The position numbers were made by a program, and so were the translations under genes. From Verrucomicrobia bacterium CG1_02_43_26 (GTDB lineage: Bacteria > Verrucomicrobiota > Verrucomicrobiia > Opitutales > CG1-02-43-26): 64,000 bases of DNA. Where the stretch lies: NCBI GenBank assembly GCA_001872735.1, contig MNWT01000013.1:1-64000 (forward strand). The letters are read 5' to 3'. Of this stretch, positions 27,373-36,106 are shown piece after piece. The notes below the pieces were generated by a model. The model was not told where the DNA came from. It did no database searches and saw nothing but the letters and a program-made list of their open reading frames with translations. Every line of letters starts with the position of its first letter. The first letter of the stretch is position 1.

Positions 27373-28464
27373 GTGACGAAAGAAGAGAACAAGTCAAAAA
27401 AGAAGATCGTCCATAGAAAGGATATCAAACGGAAGTCGCCGGACAGCAAAGTCCCATTCGCTTCCGTACCGCGGGCCCTACCTACTAAATCCGCAAAGGT
27501 AGACAATTTAACGGAAACCGCGGATAGAAGTTCAATAAAAATCTATCTGCAGCAAATTGGTAAAACACCGCTACTCACCCCAGCGGAAGAAATCGAGCTA
27601 GCCGCCTTAATCAAAAAAGGCGACCCCGCCGCGCGTAAAAGAATGATTCAGTCTAACTTGCGTCTGGTTGTAAAAATTGCTCATGATTACAGCCATTTCG
27701 GCCTTCCCTTTCAGGATCTCATCAGCGAGGGGAATATCGGGCTTATGAAGGCAGTTGAGCGTTTTGATCCCGAAAAGGGGAGCAAGCTCAGTACTTACGC
27801 TGCCTGGTGGATTAAGCAAGCTATCAAACGCGCTTTGGCTAACCAGGGTAAAACCATACGCTTGCCGGTACACTTGGTTGAAAAAATTTCAAAAATACGC
27901 AAGGCCACCGCTGCTCTATATGAAAAATTAGGTAGAGAGCCCAATAACGAAGAGATCTCGAAAGCTGTAGGCATGCCGGTAAATAAAGTTGCTCACTTAA
28001 AGGCTGTTTCCCTTCGGCCTGCTTCATTAGATACGCCTGTCGGCGATACTGAAAAAACTAATCTGGGAGATCTTCTCGGAGACGAATCCGCAACAACACC
28101 GTTACAGGATCTCCAAACAAAATCGCGCGTCAATGTCATTAAGCAGCTCATGTCAAAACTCAATGAACGGGATGCAACCATCCTCACCATGCGTTTTGGC
28201 CTCGGGGGCGAGGATCCCAAAACACTGGAAGAGGTGGGAGATTTTTTTGGCATAACTCGCGAACGGGTCCGCCAACTTCAAAATGCCATTCTAAAGGAAA
28301 TACGTGATGTCGTTAAAGAGGAAGATCGCCAGCGCACTTCCGATGAAGTTGACGAGGAAAACCTAGAGCGGGAAAAAATGAAGATCCTAAAAGATATTGC
28401 CGCAAAAAATCATACTGAAGAAAAGGGCAAAAAGAGCTCTAAAAATTCCAAAAAGAAGAAATAG
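27373..28464 (+). CDS. Sigma-70 family RNA polymerase sigma factor (RpoD/RpoS type)
   Basis: A 363-aa sigma factor with regions 1.2 (SIKIYLQQIGKTPLLTPAEEIELA), 2 (LPFQDLISEGNIGLMKAVERFD; STYAAWWIKQAIKRAL, the -10 recognition and melting helix), 3 and 4 (RFGLGGEDPKTLEEVGDFFGITRERVRQLQ, the -35 helix-turn-helix). Region 1.1 is absent; the N-terminus is only a 45-residue Lys-rich stretch, so it may be a group 2 or alternative primary-like factor. The C-terminus ends in an unusual Lys/Glu-rich tail (KKSSKNSKKKK). It starts at GTG (27373). Its stop codon lies in a terminator hairpin. Confidence 0.92.
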   Translation: MTKEENKSKKKIVHRKDIKRKSPDSKVPFASVPRALPTKSAKVDNLTETADRSSIKIYLQQIGKTPLLTPAEEIELAALIKKGDPAARKRMIQSNLRLVVKIAHDYSHFGLPFQDLISEGNIGLMKAVERFDPEKGSKLSTYAAWWIKQAIKRALANQGKTIRLPVHLVEKISKIRKATAALYEKLGREPNNEEISKAVGMPVNKVAHLKAVSLRPASLDTPVGDTEKTNLGDLLGDESATTPLQDLQTKSRVNVIKQLMSKLNERDATILTMRFGLGGEDPKTLEEVGDFFGITRERVRQLQNAILKEIRDVVKEEDRQRTSDEVDEENLEREKMKILKDIAAKNHTEEKGKKSSKNSKKKK

Positions 28465-28490
28465 CCTTATTTAGGCTACTCTTTTTCCTC
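28462..28490. terminator. Intrinsic terminator at the convergent sigma factor/fumC ends
   Basis: A short hairpin TAGCCT/AGGCTA with a 5-nt loop is followed on the plus strand by CTCTTTTTCC. It overlaps the stop codons of both convergent genes. Confidence 0.6.
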
Positions 28491-29858
28491 ATCCTTCATT
28501 TCGATCATTGTCTTTGGGTCTAACGCGCGCTCTATGCTCGCTTCATCAAGCATCCCTTCTGCTAGTAAAATTTCTTTAAGAGTCTTATTCTCTTCATAAG
28601 CTTTCTTGGCCACATAAGCTGCTTTATCATAACCTATATGAGGATTCAGCGCCGTCACAAGCATCAGGGAGCGTTCCAACAACTCGTTACACCTGTCTTG
28701 ATCTACCTTAAGGCCTTGTACGCACTTATCCGCGAATACTCTGCAGGCATTCCCCAAGCATTCGATAGACTCATGTAAGGCGTACGCAATCAAGGGTATC
28801 GTTACATTTAGCTCAAAGTGCCCGTCTCTACCGCACATCACTACTGTATTGCATAGCCCTTGCACATATAAGCAAACCTGCACAAGCATCTCACTCATAA
28901 CGGGGTTCACCTTGCCTGGCATAATAGAAGACCCAGGTTGCGTTGCGGGCACAATTAACTCCCCTAGCCCAGAGCGTGGCCCGGAGCCCATCAATCGTAT
29001 ATCATTTGCTATTTTCGTTAAACTCGCGGCAATCACATTCAATTGGCCCGCTACTTCAACGCAATCGTCACGTCCGGCTTGAGCCTCAAAATGATTATCG
29101 GCCTCTTTAAAATCGATGCCTGTTTCATTGCGAATAACTTCGATAACGCGCGCGGTAAAACCCGGATAACAATTAATTCCCGTGCCAACAGCTGTTCCTC
29201 CGATCGCTAACTCACAGAGCGCTTGTATTGCTTTTTGAATACGGTCTACGCCCTTTCTGGCCTGTACCGCGTACCCGGAAAATTGTTGCCCCATGGTCAC
29301 GGGTGTTGCGTCCATTAAATGAGTGCGGCCGATTTTCACGATATCTTTCCAGCTGTCCGCTTTCTTGGCCAATTCACTCGCCAAATGAGCCAAGGCCGGC
29401 TCCAGCTTCTCTTTCAACGCCAACGCTACGCTGATGTGTAGGACAGTTGGCATGGTATCGTTAGAGGATTGTCCTTTATTCACGTCATCATTTGGGTGTA
29501 TAGCTTCTTTAGCTCCCAGCTGCTTTACGCGATGCGCGATCACTTCATTAACGTTCATGTTAGAGGATGTACAAGATCCTGTTTGAAAGATATCTATCGG
29601 GAATTGATCGTTATGCTCTCCGTTAAACACCTCGAGTGCCGCTTTCTGTATCCACTCCGACTTCGCCTTAGATAACTTTCCTAAATCCTCATTCGCTTTC
29701 GCACAGGCATATTTCAACAAACCCATACAACGAATAAATCGTTCCGGCATCTTGTGCCCACTGATTGGAAAATTTAATACAGCCCTTTGCGTGCTAGCCC
29801 CATAAAGCGAATCCTCAGGCACACTCATTTCCCCCATCGAATCTCTCTCTTTTCTCAT
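28476..29858 (-). CDS. fumC: Class II fumarate hydratase
   Basis: Oxygen-stable, iron-free fumarase of the TCA cycle converting fumarate and malate. The 460-aa length is standard. The N-terminus MRKERDSMGEMSVPEDSLYGASTQRA is the family's, TGSCTSSNMNVNEV and GRTHLMDATPV contribute the active site, and the catalytic-loop signature GSSIMPGKVNPV is intact. The C-terminal ALNPHIGYDKAA is also typical. It is a single gene, divergent from gluQ and convergent with the sigma factor. Aspartase shares the fold, but the DSLYGAST and GRTHLMDA segments fit fumarase better. Confidence 0.96.
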   Translation of the reverse strand: MRKERDSMGEMSVPEDSLYGASTQRAVLNFPISGHKMPERFIRCMGLLKYACAKANEDLGKLSKAKSEWIQKAALEVFNGEHNDQFPIDIFQTGSCTSSNMNVNEVIAHRVKQLGAKEAIHPNDDVNKGQSSNDTMPTVLHISVALALKEKLEPALAHLASELAKKADSWKDIVKIGRTHLMDATPVTMGQQFSGYAVQARKGVDRIQKAIQALCELAIGGTAVGTGINCYPGFTARVIEVIRNETGIDFKEADNHFEAQAGRDDCVEVAGQLNVIAASLTKIANDIRLMGSGPRSGLGELIVPATQPGSSIMPGKVNPVMSEMLVQVCLYVQGLCNTVVMCGRDGHFELNVTIPLIAYALHESIECLGNACRVFADKCVQGLKVDQDRCNELLERSLMLVTALNPHIGYDKAAYVAKKAYEENKTLKEILLAEGMLDEASIERALDPKTMIEMKDEEKE

Positions 29859-29928
29859 GATATTATTATGATTAATTTCGCCGTCCTTTTTGGCAATCCT
29901 ATTTCCCCAAGAATAGACACATAGAGTA

Positions 29929-29956
29929 TTTACATACTACCAAAGACATCTATAAT
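29929..29956 (+). promoter_or_regulatory. Candidate sigma-70 promoter upstream of gluQ
   Basis: TTTACA (29929-29934) and a consensus TATAAT (29951-29956) are 16 bp apart, 34 bp before the ATG at 29991. Confidence 0.45.
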
Positions 29957-29990
29957 CACATTACTATTTAAAATAGACATTTCGCATTTC

Positions 29991-30794
29991 ATGGAAAAAG
30001 CCCTCAATAAAAATGCTCCTCCCTACCGTGGGCGCTTAGCCCCTTCTCCCACAGGTCGTCTTCACCGCGGGCACGCTAATACCTTTTCTATCGCTGCCGA
30101 ACGCGCTCGTATCCATAACGGCACGCTTGTTTTAAGAAATGAGAATTTGGATCCCGATCGCTCCAAGCCCGAACATCTGGAGGGGATTATAAATGACTTA
30201 ACCGCATTGGGCATTTCTTGGCAAGAGGGGCCTTTTCATCAATCGGAACGGCTGCCGCTTTACCACAGGGCTTGGGAATATTTAAAGAAGAACAACTTTA
30301 TCTACCCTTGCCTGCGCTCCCGTAAGGATATTGCTTCCGCAATACTGGCTCCTCATAATGAGGATGAAGCTTGTGAACCTATTTTCCTTAAGGAATGGCG
30401 GCCGCACAGAAATGCCCATGAGGATTACTCCACTCCAGAGGGTGCCAATTGGCGTTTCCGTGTTCCGGATAACGAAAAAATCACTTTCTATGACAATAAC
30501 TTAGGTACCCAGTCGTTCATTGCAGGTCAGAATTTTGGAGACTTTATTATCTGGAGAAGGGACAACATACCGGCTTATGAGCTCGCGGTCGTAGTAGATG
30601 ACCACGAAATGAATATCACGGAAGTAGTGCGCGGTGAGGATTTATTAATGTCCACAGCTCGTCAAATCTTGCTTTACCGCGCGCTGGGCTGGGAAACCCC
30701 TCAATTCTACCACTGCCCGCTTATCCTTGATGACAAGGGACAACGGCTTTCCAAAAGAAAGGGCGACACTCTCCTTCAGCCTATCACTTCTTAA
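29991..30794 (+). CDS. gluQ: Glutamyl-Q tRNA(Asp) synthetase (GluRS-like, YadB type)
   Basis: A shortened GluRS paralogue of 267 aa lacking the anticodon-binding domain. It attaches glutamate to queuosine at position 34 of tRNA-Asp. The catalytic core is intact: RLAPSPTGRLHRGH (HIGH motif) near residue 20, the LRNENLDPDR segment, and RLSKRKGD (KMSKS) near the C-terminus. The zinc-binding cysteines of the E. coli enzyme are only partly present (YPCLRSRKD, with a second Cys about 25 residues on). A promoter-like pair precedes it. It is followed 27 bp on by the amidotransferase gene, possibly in one unit. Confidence 0.88.
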   Translation: MEKALNKNAPPYRGRLAPSPTGRLHRGHANTFSIAAERARIHNGTLVLRNENLDPDRSKPEHLEGIINDLTALGISWQEGPFHQSERLPLYHRAWEYLKKNNFIYPCLRSRKDIASAILAPHNEDEACEPIFLKEWRPHRNAHEDYSTPEGANWRFRVPDNEKITFYDNNLGTQSFIAGQNFGDFIIWRRDNIPAYELAVVVDDHEMNITEVVRGEDLLMSTARQILLYRALGWETPQFYHCPLILDDKGQRLSKRKGDTLLQPITS

Positions 30795-30821
30795 TGTATC
30801 TAAAAATTAAATACACTAATT

Positions 30822-31517
30822 ATGAAAATTAAATTCATCACCCATGCCGACTTTGAAACACCGGGCGTCTTGCTCCACTGGGCTCAAAAAAATCACCATA
30901 CTTATGAAATCGTCAAACCTTACCGAGGCCAAGATTGCTTAGCCCAGAGCAACTACGATTTGCTCATTGTCATGGGTGGGCCACAAAGTCCTCTTAAACT
31001 AAATGAATTTCCTTACCTAAGAGATGAAATCACCTTAATCCAACAAGCGCTATCTTCAAGGAAGCCCATACTCGGTTTCTGCCTGGGAGCCCAATTAATG
31101 GGTGAGGCACTGGGTGCGCATACCGAAAAAAGTCCGGAAAAAGAAATTGGGGTTTATCCCATCACGTTAACGGAACCTGGCACACAGGATTCTCTTTTTT
31201 CAGGTTTTCCTAAAACGTTCAATGCCATTCATTGGCACAACGATATGCCCGGGCTCACTGCGGATAGCACTGTTTACGCCTATAGCGAAGGCTGCCCACG
31301 CCAAATTGTGCGATACACAGATTGCGTGTACGGCTTTCAATGCCATCTGGAAATAGAGCTTTCGGGCATGGATGCGCTGATCAAAGCTTGCCCAGAGGAC
31401 CTTTCGCCTAGTAAATTCACCCAAACAGCAGCGGCAATACGCAGCACTGATTACACATCGATTCATAATCATTTATTCCATTTGCTCGATAAGTTCACCC
31501 AACCCGTTTGCTCATGA
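30822..31517 (+). CDS. Class I glutamine amidotransferase-like protein
   Basis: A 231-aa stand-alone GATase-1 domain of the GMP-synthase-like group. It has the nucleophile elbow GFCLGAQ (C87) and the His-Glu pair in GFQCHLEIE (H175, E177), giving a complete Cys-His-Glu triad, plus the oxyanion GGP loop. Such proteins hydrolyse glutamine or gamma-glutamyl compounds; the acceptor is unknown. The stop codon overlaps the next ATG (ATGA), so it is translationally coupled to the cyclase-family gene. No synthetase partner is fused or adjacent. Confidence 0.85.
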   Translation: MKIKFITHADFETPGVLLHWAQKNHHTYEIVKPYRGQDCLAQSNYDLLIVMGGPQSPLKLNEFPYLRDEITLIQQALSSRKPILGFCLGAQLMGEALGAHTEKSPEKEIGVYPITLTEPGTQDSLFSGFPKTFNAIHWHNDMPGLTADSTVYAYSEGCPRQIVRYTDCVYGFQCHLEIELSGMDALIKACPEDLSPSKFTQTAAAIRSTDYTSIHNHLFHLLDKFTQPVCS

Positions 31518-32194
31518 AGTATATAGATTTAACCCACACACTTACTGAAAACATTCCTGTCTGGCCGGGCGCTCACAAGTTGGAACTGGAAACGCTTTCG
31601 GATTACGACCAGGGTTACCGTTTGGTAAGCGTGAAGCGCTCTGCCCTCGGAATAGGAACCCATATAGACGCACCCACTCATTTCGTAGATAATAAAATTG
31701 ATATTGATAAAATTCCATTAGAGCAGCTCATTGGCCCACTATGCGTAATCGATTGCCGGGAAAAAGTAGCCGCTAACCCCGACTATGGCGTCTCTAGAGA
31801 GGATGTCTCTGCTTGGGAAAAACAATATGGAAAGATCCCTAAGGGCTCCATTGTCGTTGCCCACACCGGCTGGAGCCAATACTGGCATGAGCCCTCAAAA
31901 TATATAAACCAGGATGACTCCAGTCATAAACATTTCCCTGGCTTTCTTGCGGAAGCAGCTTCCGTGCTCTTAGAAAGAGGCATTTCGGGCATCGGAATTG
32001 ATGCCTTAAGTGTCGATGTTGGCATATCAGAAGATTTTCCGGTTCATCAGATGGTTCTCGGGGCAAACAAATTTCAAATCGAAAATATGGCCAACCTTGA
32101 TAATGTTCCACGGGCAGGAGCCCTCTTGATTGCGCTTCCCATTAAATTAACCGCTCCGGAAGCACCCGCTCGCATCATCGCACTCGTAATGTAA
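31514..32194 (+). CDS. Cyclase-family hydrolase (kynurenine formamidase-like)
   Basis: A metal-dependent hydrolase of about 226 aa of the Cyclase family, which includes bacterial arylformamidases. The hallmark is the GTHIDAPTHF motif (HxGTHxDxPxH) near residue 58 with its zinc ligands, plus the family's N-terminal DLTHTL and IGIDALSVD segment. Arylformamidase activity would deformylate N-formylkynurenine, but no other kynurenine-pathway gene is here, so the substrate is open. I start at the ATG at 31514, which overlaps the amidotransferase stop; the TTG two codons upstream is less likely. Confidence 0.85.
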   Translation: MKYIDLTHTLTENIPVWPGAHKLELETLSDYDQGYRLVSVKRSALGIGTHIDAPTHFVDNKIDIDKIPLEQLIGPLCVIDCREKVAANPDYGVSREDVSAWEKQYGKIPKGSIVVAHTGWSQYWHEPSKYINQDDSSHKHFPGFLAEAASVLLERGISGIGIDALSVDVGISEDFPVHQMVLGANKFQIENMANLDNVPRAGALLIALPIKLTAPEAPARIIALVM

Positions 32195-32382
32195 TTCTCC
32201 AGAGGGGAATTAGTGCTCATGAGTACACTAGCTCTCCCTCGATCGAAATAAGTTAAATAAATACGATTTATTACGCCTATGCTAATAAGAAACGCTTCCT
32301 TGTTGAATTTAAACCCTAATAATCATAGAATTGGATAAACACATAACCCCAATTTTCATCTTACCATTGAAGTGCCCTTATT

Positions 32383-34977
32383 GTGGACGACGCATTTTAT
32401 ACTACCCTGGTTTCAGACTATTGCTCGGACCCTGTTCTCATTCTCCAACATGACGAACAAGATCCGACCATCACATTCGTCAACAAAGCCTTTCAAAAGG
32501 TTTACGCGTATTCTCAAAAAGAAATTCTCAACAAGCCTTTTTCTTTTCTCAGCAGGGGCATACCCCATCCTTTATTAGCTGACCTTTTCAAACAAGGCCG
32601 GCAATGCCGCACAAAAATAGAACACACTACTAAAAGCGGTAAAACGCTTGCGTTAGAAATTAGATCAAACCCTGTCTTTAACGAAACGGGAAAACTCACT
32701 CACTGGGCTTGCTCTCTCAGTTCAATTGAGGAAAAACAGCAATTTCAAGAATCTTTACTGCATATTGCTAGCCAGCTTAGGCACATCCTAAAAAGCATCC
32801 CCATCGTTTTATGGGGCATCGATGCCGAAGACCGTTTCAGCCTCGTAGAAGGTAAGGGCCTGGAATCAATCAAGATGGTCTCCGATGATTTTCTTCATAG
32901 GGACTATAAAATAATATTCAACGATTACCCCGATATACTTGAAATGTTTCGTTTGGCGAAAGTTGAGAAAATCAATAGCGCCATCAGGCTATTTAACGGC
33001 ATCTATTTCGATGTCCAATTCTCTGTATTAAAAGACGAACAGGGCAACTACGATGGCCTTATCGGTGTAGCTATCGATGTCAACGACCGGATGCTTGCCG
33101 AAGAAACAAGAGAGCGCCTAATCTCTATCCTGGAGGCCACTTCAGACTTGATCCTCATCGAAGACAGTAAAAACATCACCTACCTGAATGCTGCTGGCCA
33201 AAAGCTCCTGGGGTATACCGAGGCGGAAATAAAATCTAAACTACTGAAGGACTTGTATCCACAATGGTCTTACGACTTAATACAAACCGTAGCGATACCC
33301 TACGCAATGGAAAATGGAACATGGTCCGGAGAGGCCGCTTTTTTGTGCAAAAACGGCCATGAAGTACCCACTTCACAGGTGATCATCGCGCATAAATCAA
33401 AAGCAGGCGAGTTGCAGTTTTTCTCAAATATCGCTCGCGATATATCCGAATCTAAAAAGACAGAAAAACACCTTCGGGAAGCGAAAGACAAAGCAGAATC
33501 AGCCACCCGTGCCAAAAGCGAATTCCTTGCGAATATGAGCCATGAGATCCGCACTCCGCTAAACGCTATCCTTGGGTTCGCTGAAATCCTTGCTCATGTA
33601 ACTGTTAACACCGCTATGCAAAGTTACGCGGAGTCCATTATCGTAAGCGGCAAAAACTTACTTCATTTAATTAATGATCTACTCGACTTATCAAAAATTG
33701 AAGCAGGCAAGATAGACATTATTCCTCGTCCTACTTCTGTAAAAGATCTAATCGAGGAAATCAAAACCCTTTTCACCCTCGAAAGCAAAAAGAAGCACCT
33801 GCGCTTCGATGTATTTATTGATAAGAGTATCCCCGACTACATCATGTTGGACACGCCTCGCTTCCGCCAAATTGTTTTTAATGTGATCGGTAACGCAATA
33901 AAATATACCAATGAGGGGTTTGTCTCACTTAAACTTTTTACTAAAGAGAGTCCTAAAAATAAAAAACTGGATCTCTTTCTCGTAATCGAAGATTCGGGAA
34001 TCGGGATCAGCGAAGAGGATCAAGAAACTATATTCTCTCCTTTTATTCAAAAGTGCGAACATGCTGGCGGCGTTGGGCTGGGACTGACAATCACGCTTCG
34101 TCTCGTCAAAATGATGCGCGGGAAAATCTCCCTCACCAGTACTCCAGGAAAGGGTAGCTGCTTCACCATCTGCATTCCAAACGTCAAAAAATGTACCATC
34201 GAAGGAGCTTCTGGATCTATTATACAAATAGATAACGAGCCGCCTGACTTCGATAAGGCAACCGTTCTTATCGTAGACGATATGGAATACAATATAAACC
34301 TGTTGCGGGCATACTTGTCTGATTGTAATGTTGATATTATCGAAGCACGAAATGGCAAGGAAGCGCTCCTGATGGCCGAAGAACTGCACCCTAAGATCAT
34401 ACTGCTAGACCTCAAAATGCCCATCATGGATGGCTACGAGGCCATGGCTCGTATTAGCGCTAATCCCGACATCCAGAGCATCCCCGTTATCGCTATAACA
34501 GCACAGACGCTGGGAGACGAGGAGGCTAGAATACGCAAGCTTGGCAGCAAGAGCTTCTTGCGCAAACCTTTATCCAAAGCCACTCTTATCACGGAATTAA
34601 AAAAATTCATCCCGGTAAAAAAGCCATCGCTTCAAAAACAAAATCCACAACATCTCCTGGAGCCAAAGGAACGTATCCAAATTTTAAATGCGCTAAAAGG
34701 TAAACATTTTAACACTTGGCAAACCGTCAAAAGTAAATCCATTATTAGAAACATAAAGGAATTCGCTACGGAATTAAAACAAATCCCCAACGCTGAATTC
34801 ATTCCCGCGCTCGCGATTTTTGCAGATCAACTCATTAAAGCCGCAGATCTTTATGACATTGAAAAAACACAATCATTGCTCAACGAATATCCACAAATCA
34901 TTCTTCAAATAGAAGCCTATCCTGATAAACAGAAAACTTTAGAAATGCATGAAAAAGCTCTTAAGAGAAAACGGTGA
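32383..34977 (+). CDS. Hybrid sensor histidine kinase, three PAS domains and a receiver
   Basis: An 864-aa soluble hybrid kinase. PAS-like domains occupy about 1-120, 125-245 and 250-360. HisKA carries the phospho-His H387 (NMSHEIRTPLNAILGF), and HATPase_c has the N box (NVIGNAIKYT), DSGIGI and GVGLGLTI. The receiver domain at about 620-740 has VDD and phosphoacceptor D676 (ILLDLKMP). The last 110 residues are helical and look like a decayed Hpt-type domain, with no phospho-His motif. There are no membrane segments, so the signal is cytosolic. It begins with GTG and overlaps the next kinase gene by 29 bp. Confidence 0.93.
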   Translation: MDDAFYTTLVSDYCSDPVLILQHDEQDPTITFVNKAFQKVYAYSQKEILNKPFSFLSRGIPHPLLADLFKQGRQCRTKIEHTTKSGKTLALEIRSNPVFNETGKLTHWACSLSSIEEKQQFQESLLHIASQLRHILKSIPIVLWGIDAEDRFSLVEGKGLESIKMVSDDFLHRDYKIIFNDYPDILEMFRLAKVEKINSAIRLFNGIYFDVQFSVLKDEQGNYDGLIGVAIDVNDRMLAEETRERLISILEATSDLILIEDSKNITYLNAAGQKLLGYTEAEIKSKLLKDLYPQWSYDLIQTVAIPYAMENGTWSGEAAFLCKNGHEVPTSQVIIAHKSKAGELQFFSNIARDISESKKTEKHLREAKDKAESATRAKSEFLANMSHEIRTPLNAILGFAEILAHVTVNTAMQSYAESIIVSGKNLLHLINDLLDLSKIEAGKIDIIPRPTSVKDLIEEIKTLFTLESKKKHLRFDVFIDKSIPDYIMLDTPRFRQIVFNVIGNAIKYTNEGFVSLKLFTKESPKNKKLDLFLVIEDSGIGISEEDQETIFSPFIQKCEHAGGVGLGLTITLRLVKMMRGKISLTSTPGKGSCFTICIPNVKKCTIEGASGSIIQIDNEPPDFDKATVLIVDDMEYNINLLRAYLSDCNVDIIEARNGKEALLMAEELHPKIILLDLKMPIMDGYEAMARISANPDIQSIPVIAITAQTLGDEEARIRKLGSKSFLRKPLSKATLITELKKFIPVKKPSLQKQNPQHLLEPKERIQILNALKGKHFNTWQTVKSKSIIRNIKEFATELKQIPNAEFIPALAIFADQLIKAADLYDIEKTQSLLNEYPQIILQIEAYPDKQKTLEMHEKALKRKR

Positions 34978-36106
34978 ACCGCCACTCATCCTAATTGTAG
35001 ATGACTACAAGGAAAACCTAAGTGTCCTGGGCAAAAACCTGGAAGAGGCCGGTTATGATATCATGTTAGCCAACAGTGGCAAACAAGCCATCAGCTTGGT
35101 TAAAGAAGTTATCCCTGACCTCATCCTCCTGGATATCATGATGCCCGAGCTTAATGGCCTGGAGGTTTGCGTTAAGTTAAAATCAAATGAGGACTATGCG
35201 GGCATTCCTATTATTTTCTTAACCGCTAAAGTGGATTCTGATGATATCTTAAAGGGTTTCAAGGCCGGCGGTGTGGATTATATCACCAAGCCGTTCAATA
35301 CAATGGAGCTGCTCGCACGTGTCCAGAACCACTTAGAGCTAAAATTTAGTAATGAAAAACTTCAAATGCTCAATGATAGCAAGGATAGATTTTTCTCTAT
35401 TATATCTCATGACATCAAGGGCTCGCTGTCAGGAATGATGCTGCTCCAGGAAATGACACTGAATCACTTCGATGAAATTTCACCGATTAAAATCAAGGAT
35501 AACCTGGCTGTCATCGCTAAATCATCACGAAGGCTCTACCAAATGCTCGAAAATCTGTTAGACTGGGCAACACTCCAACGGGGGCTCATCCAGCTCAATC
35601 CTTCCATTTTATGCATTCATGATTTGGCTCAGCAATCTATTGAGTTATTTGAAGGAAAGTGCATTCACAAAAAGCTCACTATCCATAACAATATAGACAA
35701 GACTTTAAATGTATTTGCTGATTACGATATCGTTATCTCTGTTTTTAGAAACTTGATTAGTAATGCGACTAAATTCTCACACCCGGGTGGTTCCATAGAA
35801 ATTGAATCTAAGGAAAATGGCCCCTTAGCGGAGATATCCGTAATTGATCATGGTGTCGGCATGAAGGATAATGACAAAAAGTCTCTCTTTCACATGAGCA
35901 AAAATCGATCCAAGGAGGGCACTAATTTCGAAAAAGGAAGTGGCTTGGGCCTTCTACTATGCCATGAGCTGATTACAAAATGTGCGGGAAAAATATCCGT
36001 TGAAAGCGAAATTGGGCAGGGATCAACCTTTACGATCTCACTTCCCTTGGTCAAGCGTGAGGAAAAGACAACTCCCCAAACAGATACAAAGCTAATAATT
36101 CAATAA
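34949..36106 (+). CDS. Receiver-histidine kinase fusion (REC-HisKA-HATPase)
   Basis: A 385-aa signalling kinase with an N-terminal receiver (residues 13-130; D62 in LLDIMMPEL; TKPF lysine) joined to a HisKA domain with H154 (ISHDIKGSLSGMM) and a HATPase domain (NLISNATKFS, DHGVGM, GSGLGLLLC). The REC-kinase order suggests it is controlled by phosphotransfer from another kinase, most simply the overlapping upstream hybrid kinase. It has no output or DNA-binding domain. The gene starts within the last codons of the upstream kinase, and its end overlaps the convergent recQ by 15 bp. Confidence 0.92.
   Translation: MKKLLRENGEPPLILIVDDYKENLSVLGKNLEEAGYDIMLANSGKQAISLVKEVIPDLILLDIMMPELNGLEVCVKLKSNEDYAGIPIIFLTAKVDSDDILKGFKAGGVDYITKPFNTMELLARVQNHLELKFSNEKLQMLNDSKDRFFSIISHDIKGSLSGMMLLQEMTLNHFDEISPIKIKDNLAVIAKSSRRLYQMLENLLDWATLQRGLIQLNPSILCIHDLAQQSIELFEGKCIHKKLTIHNNIDKTLNVFADYDIVISVFRNLISNATKFSHPGGSIEIESKENGPLAEISVIDHGVGMKDNDKKSLFHMSKNRSKEGTNFEKGSGLGLLLCHELITKCAGKISVESEIGQGSTFTISLPLVKREEKTTPQTDTKLIIQ

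Noticed and set aside
32101-32125. TGTTCCACGGGCAGG segment as a third parS-like site
   Set aside because: Only the left half matches, there is no palindromic right arm, and it is inside the cyclase-family gene.
32205-32235. CTCATGAG-centred hairpin after the cyclase gene as a terminator
   Set aside because: The arms are interrupted, and no T-run follows.
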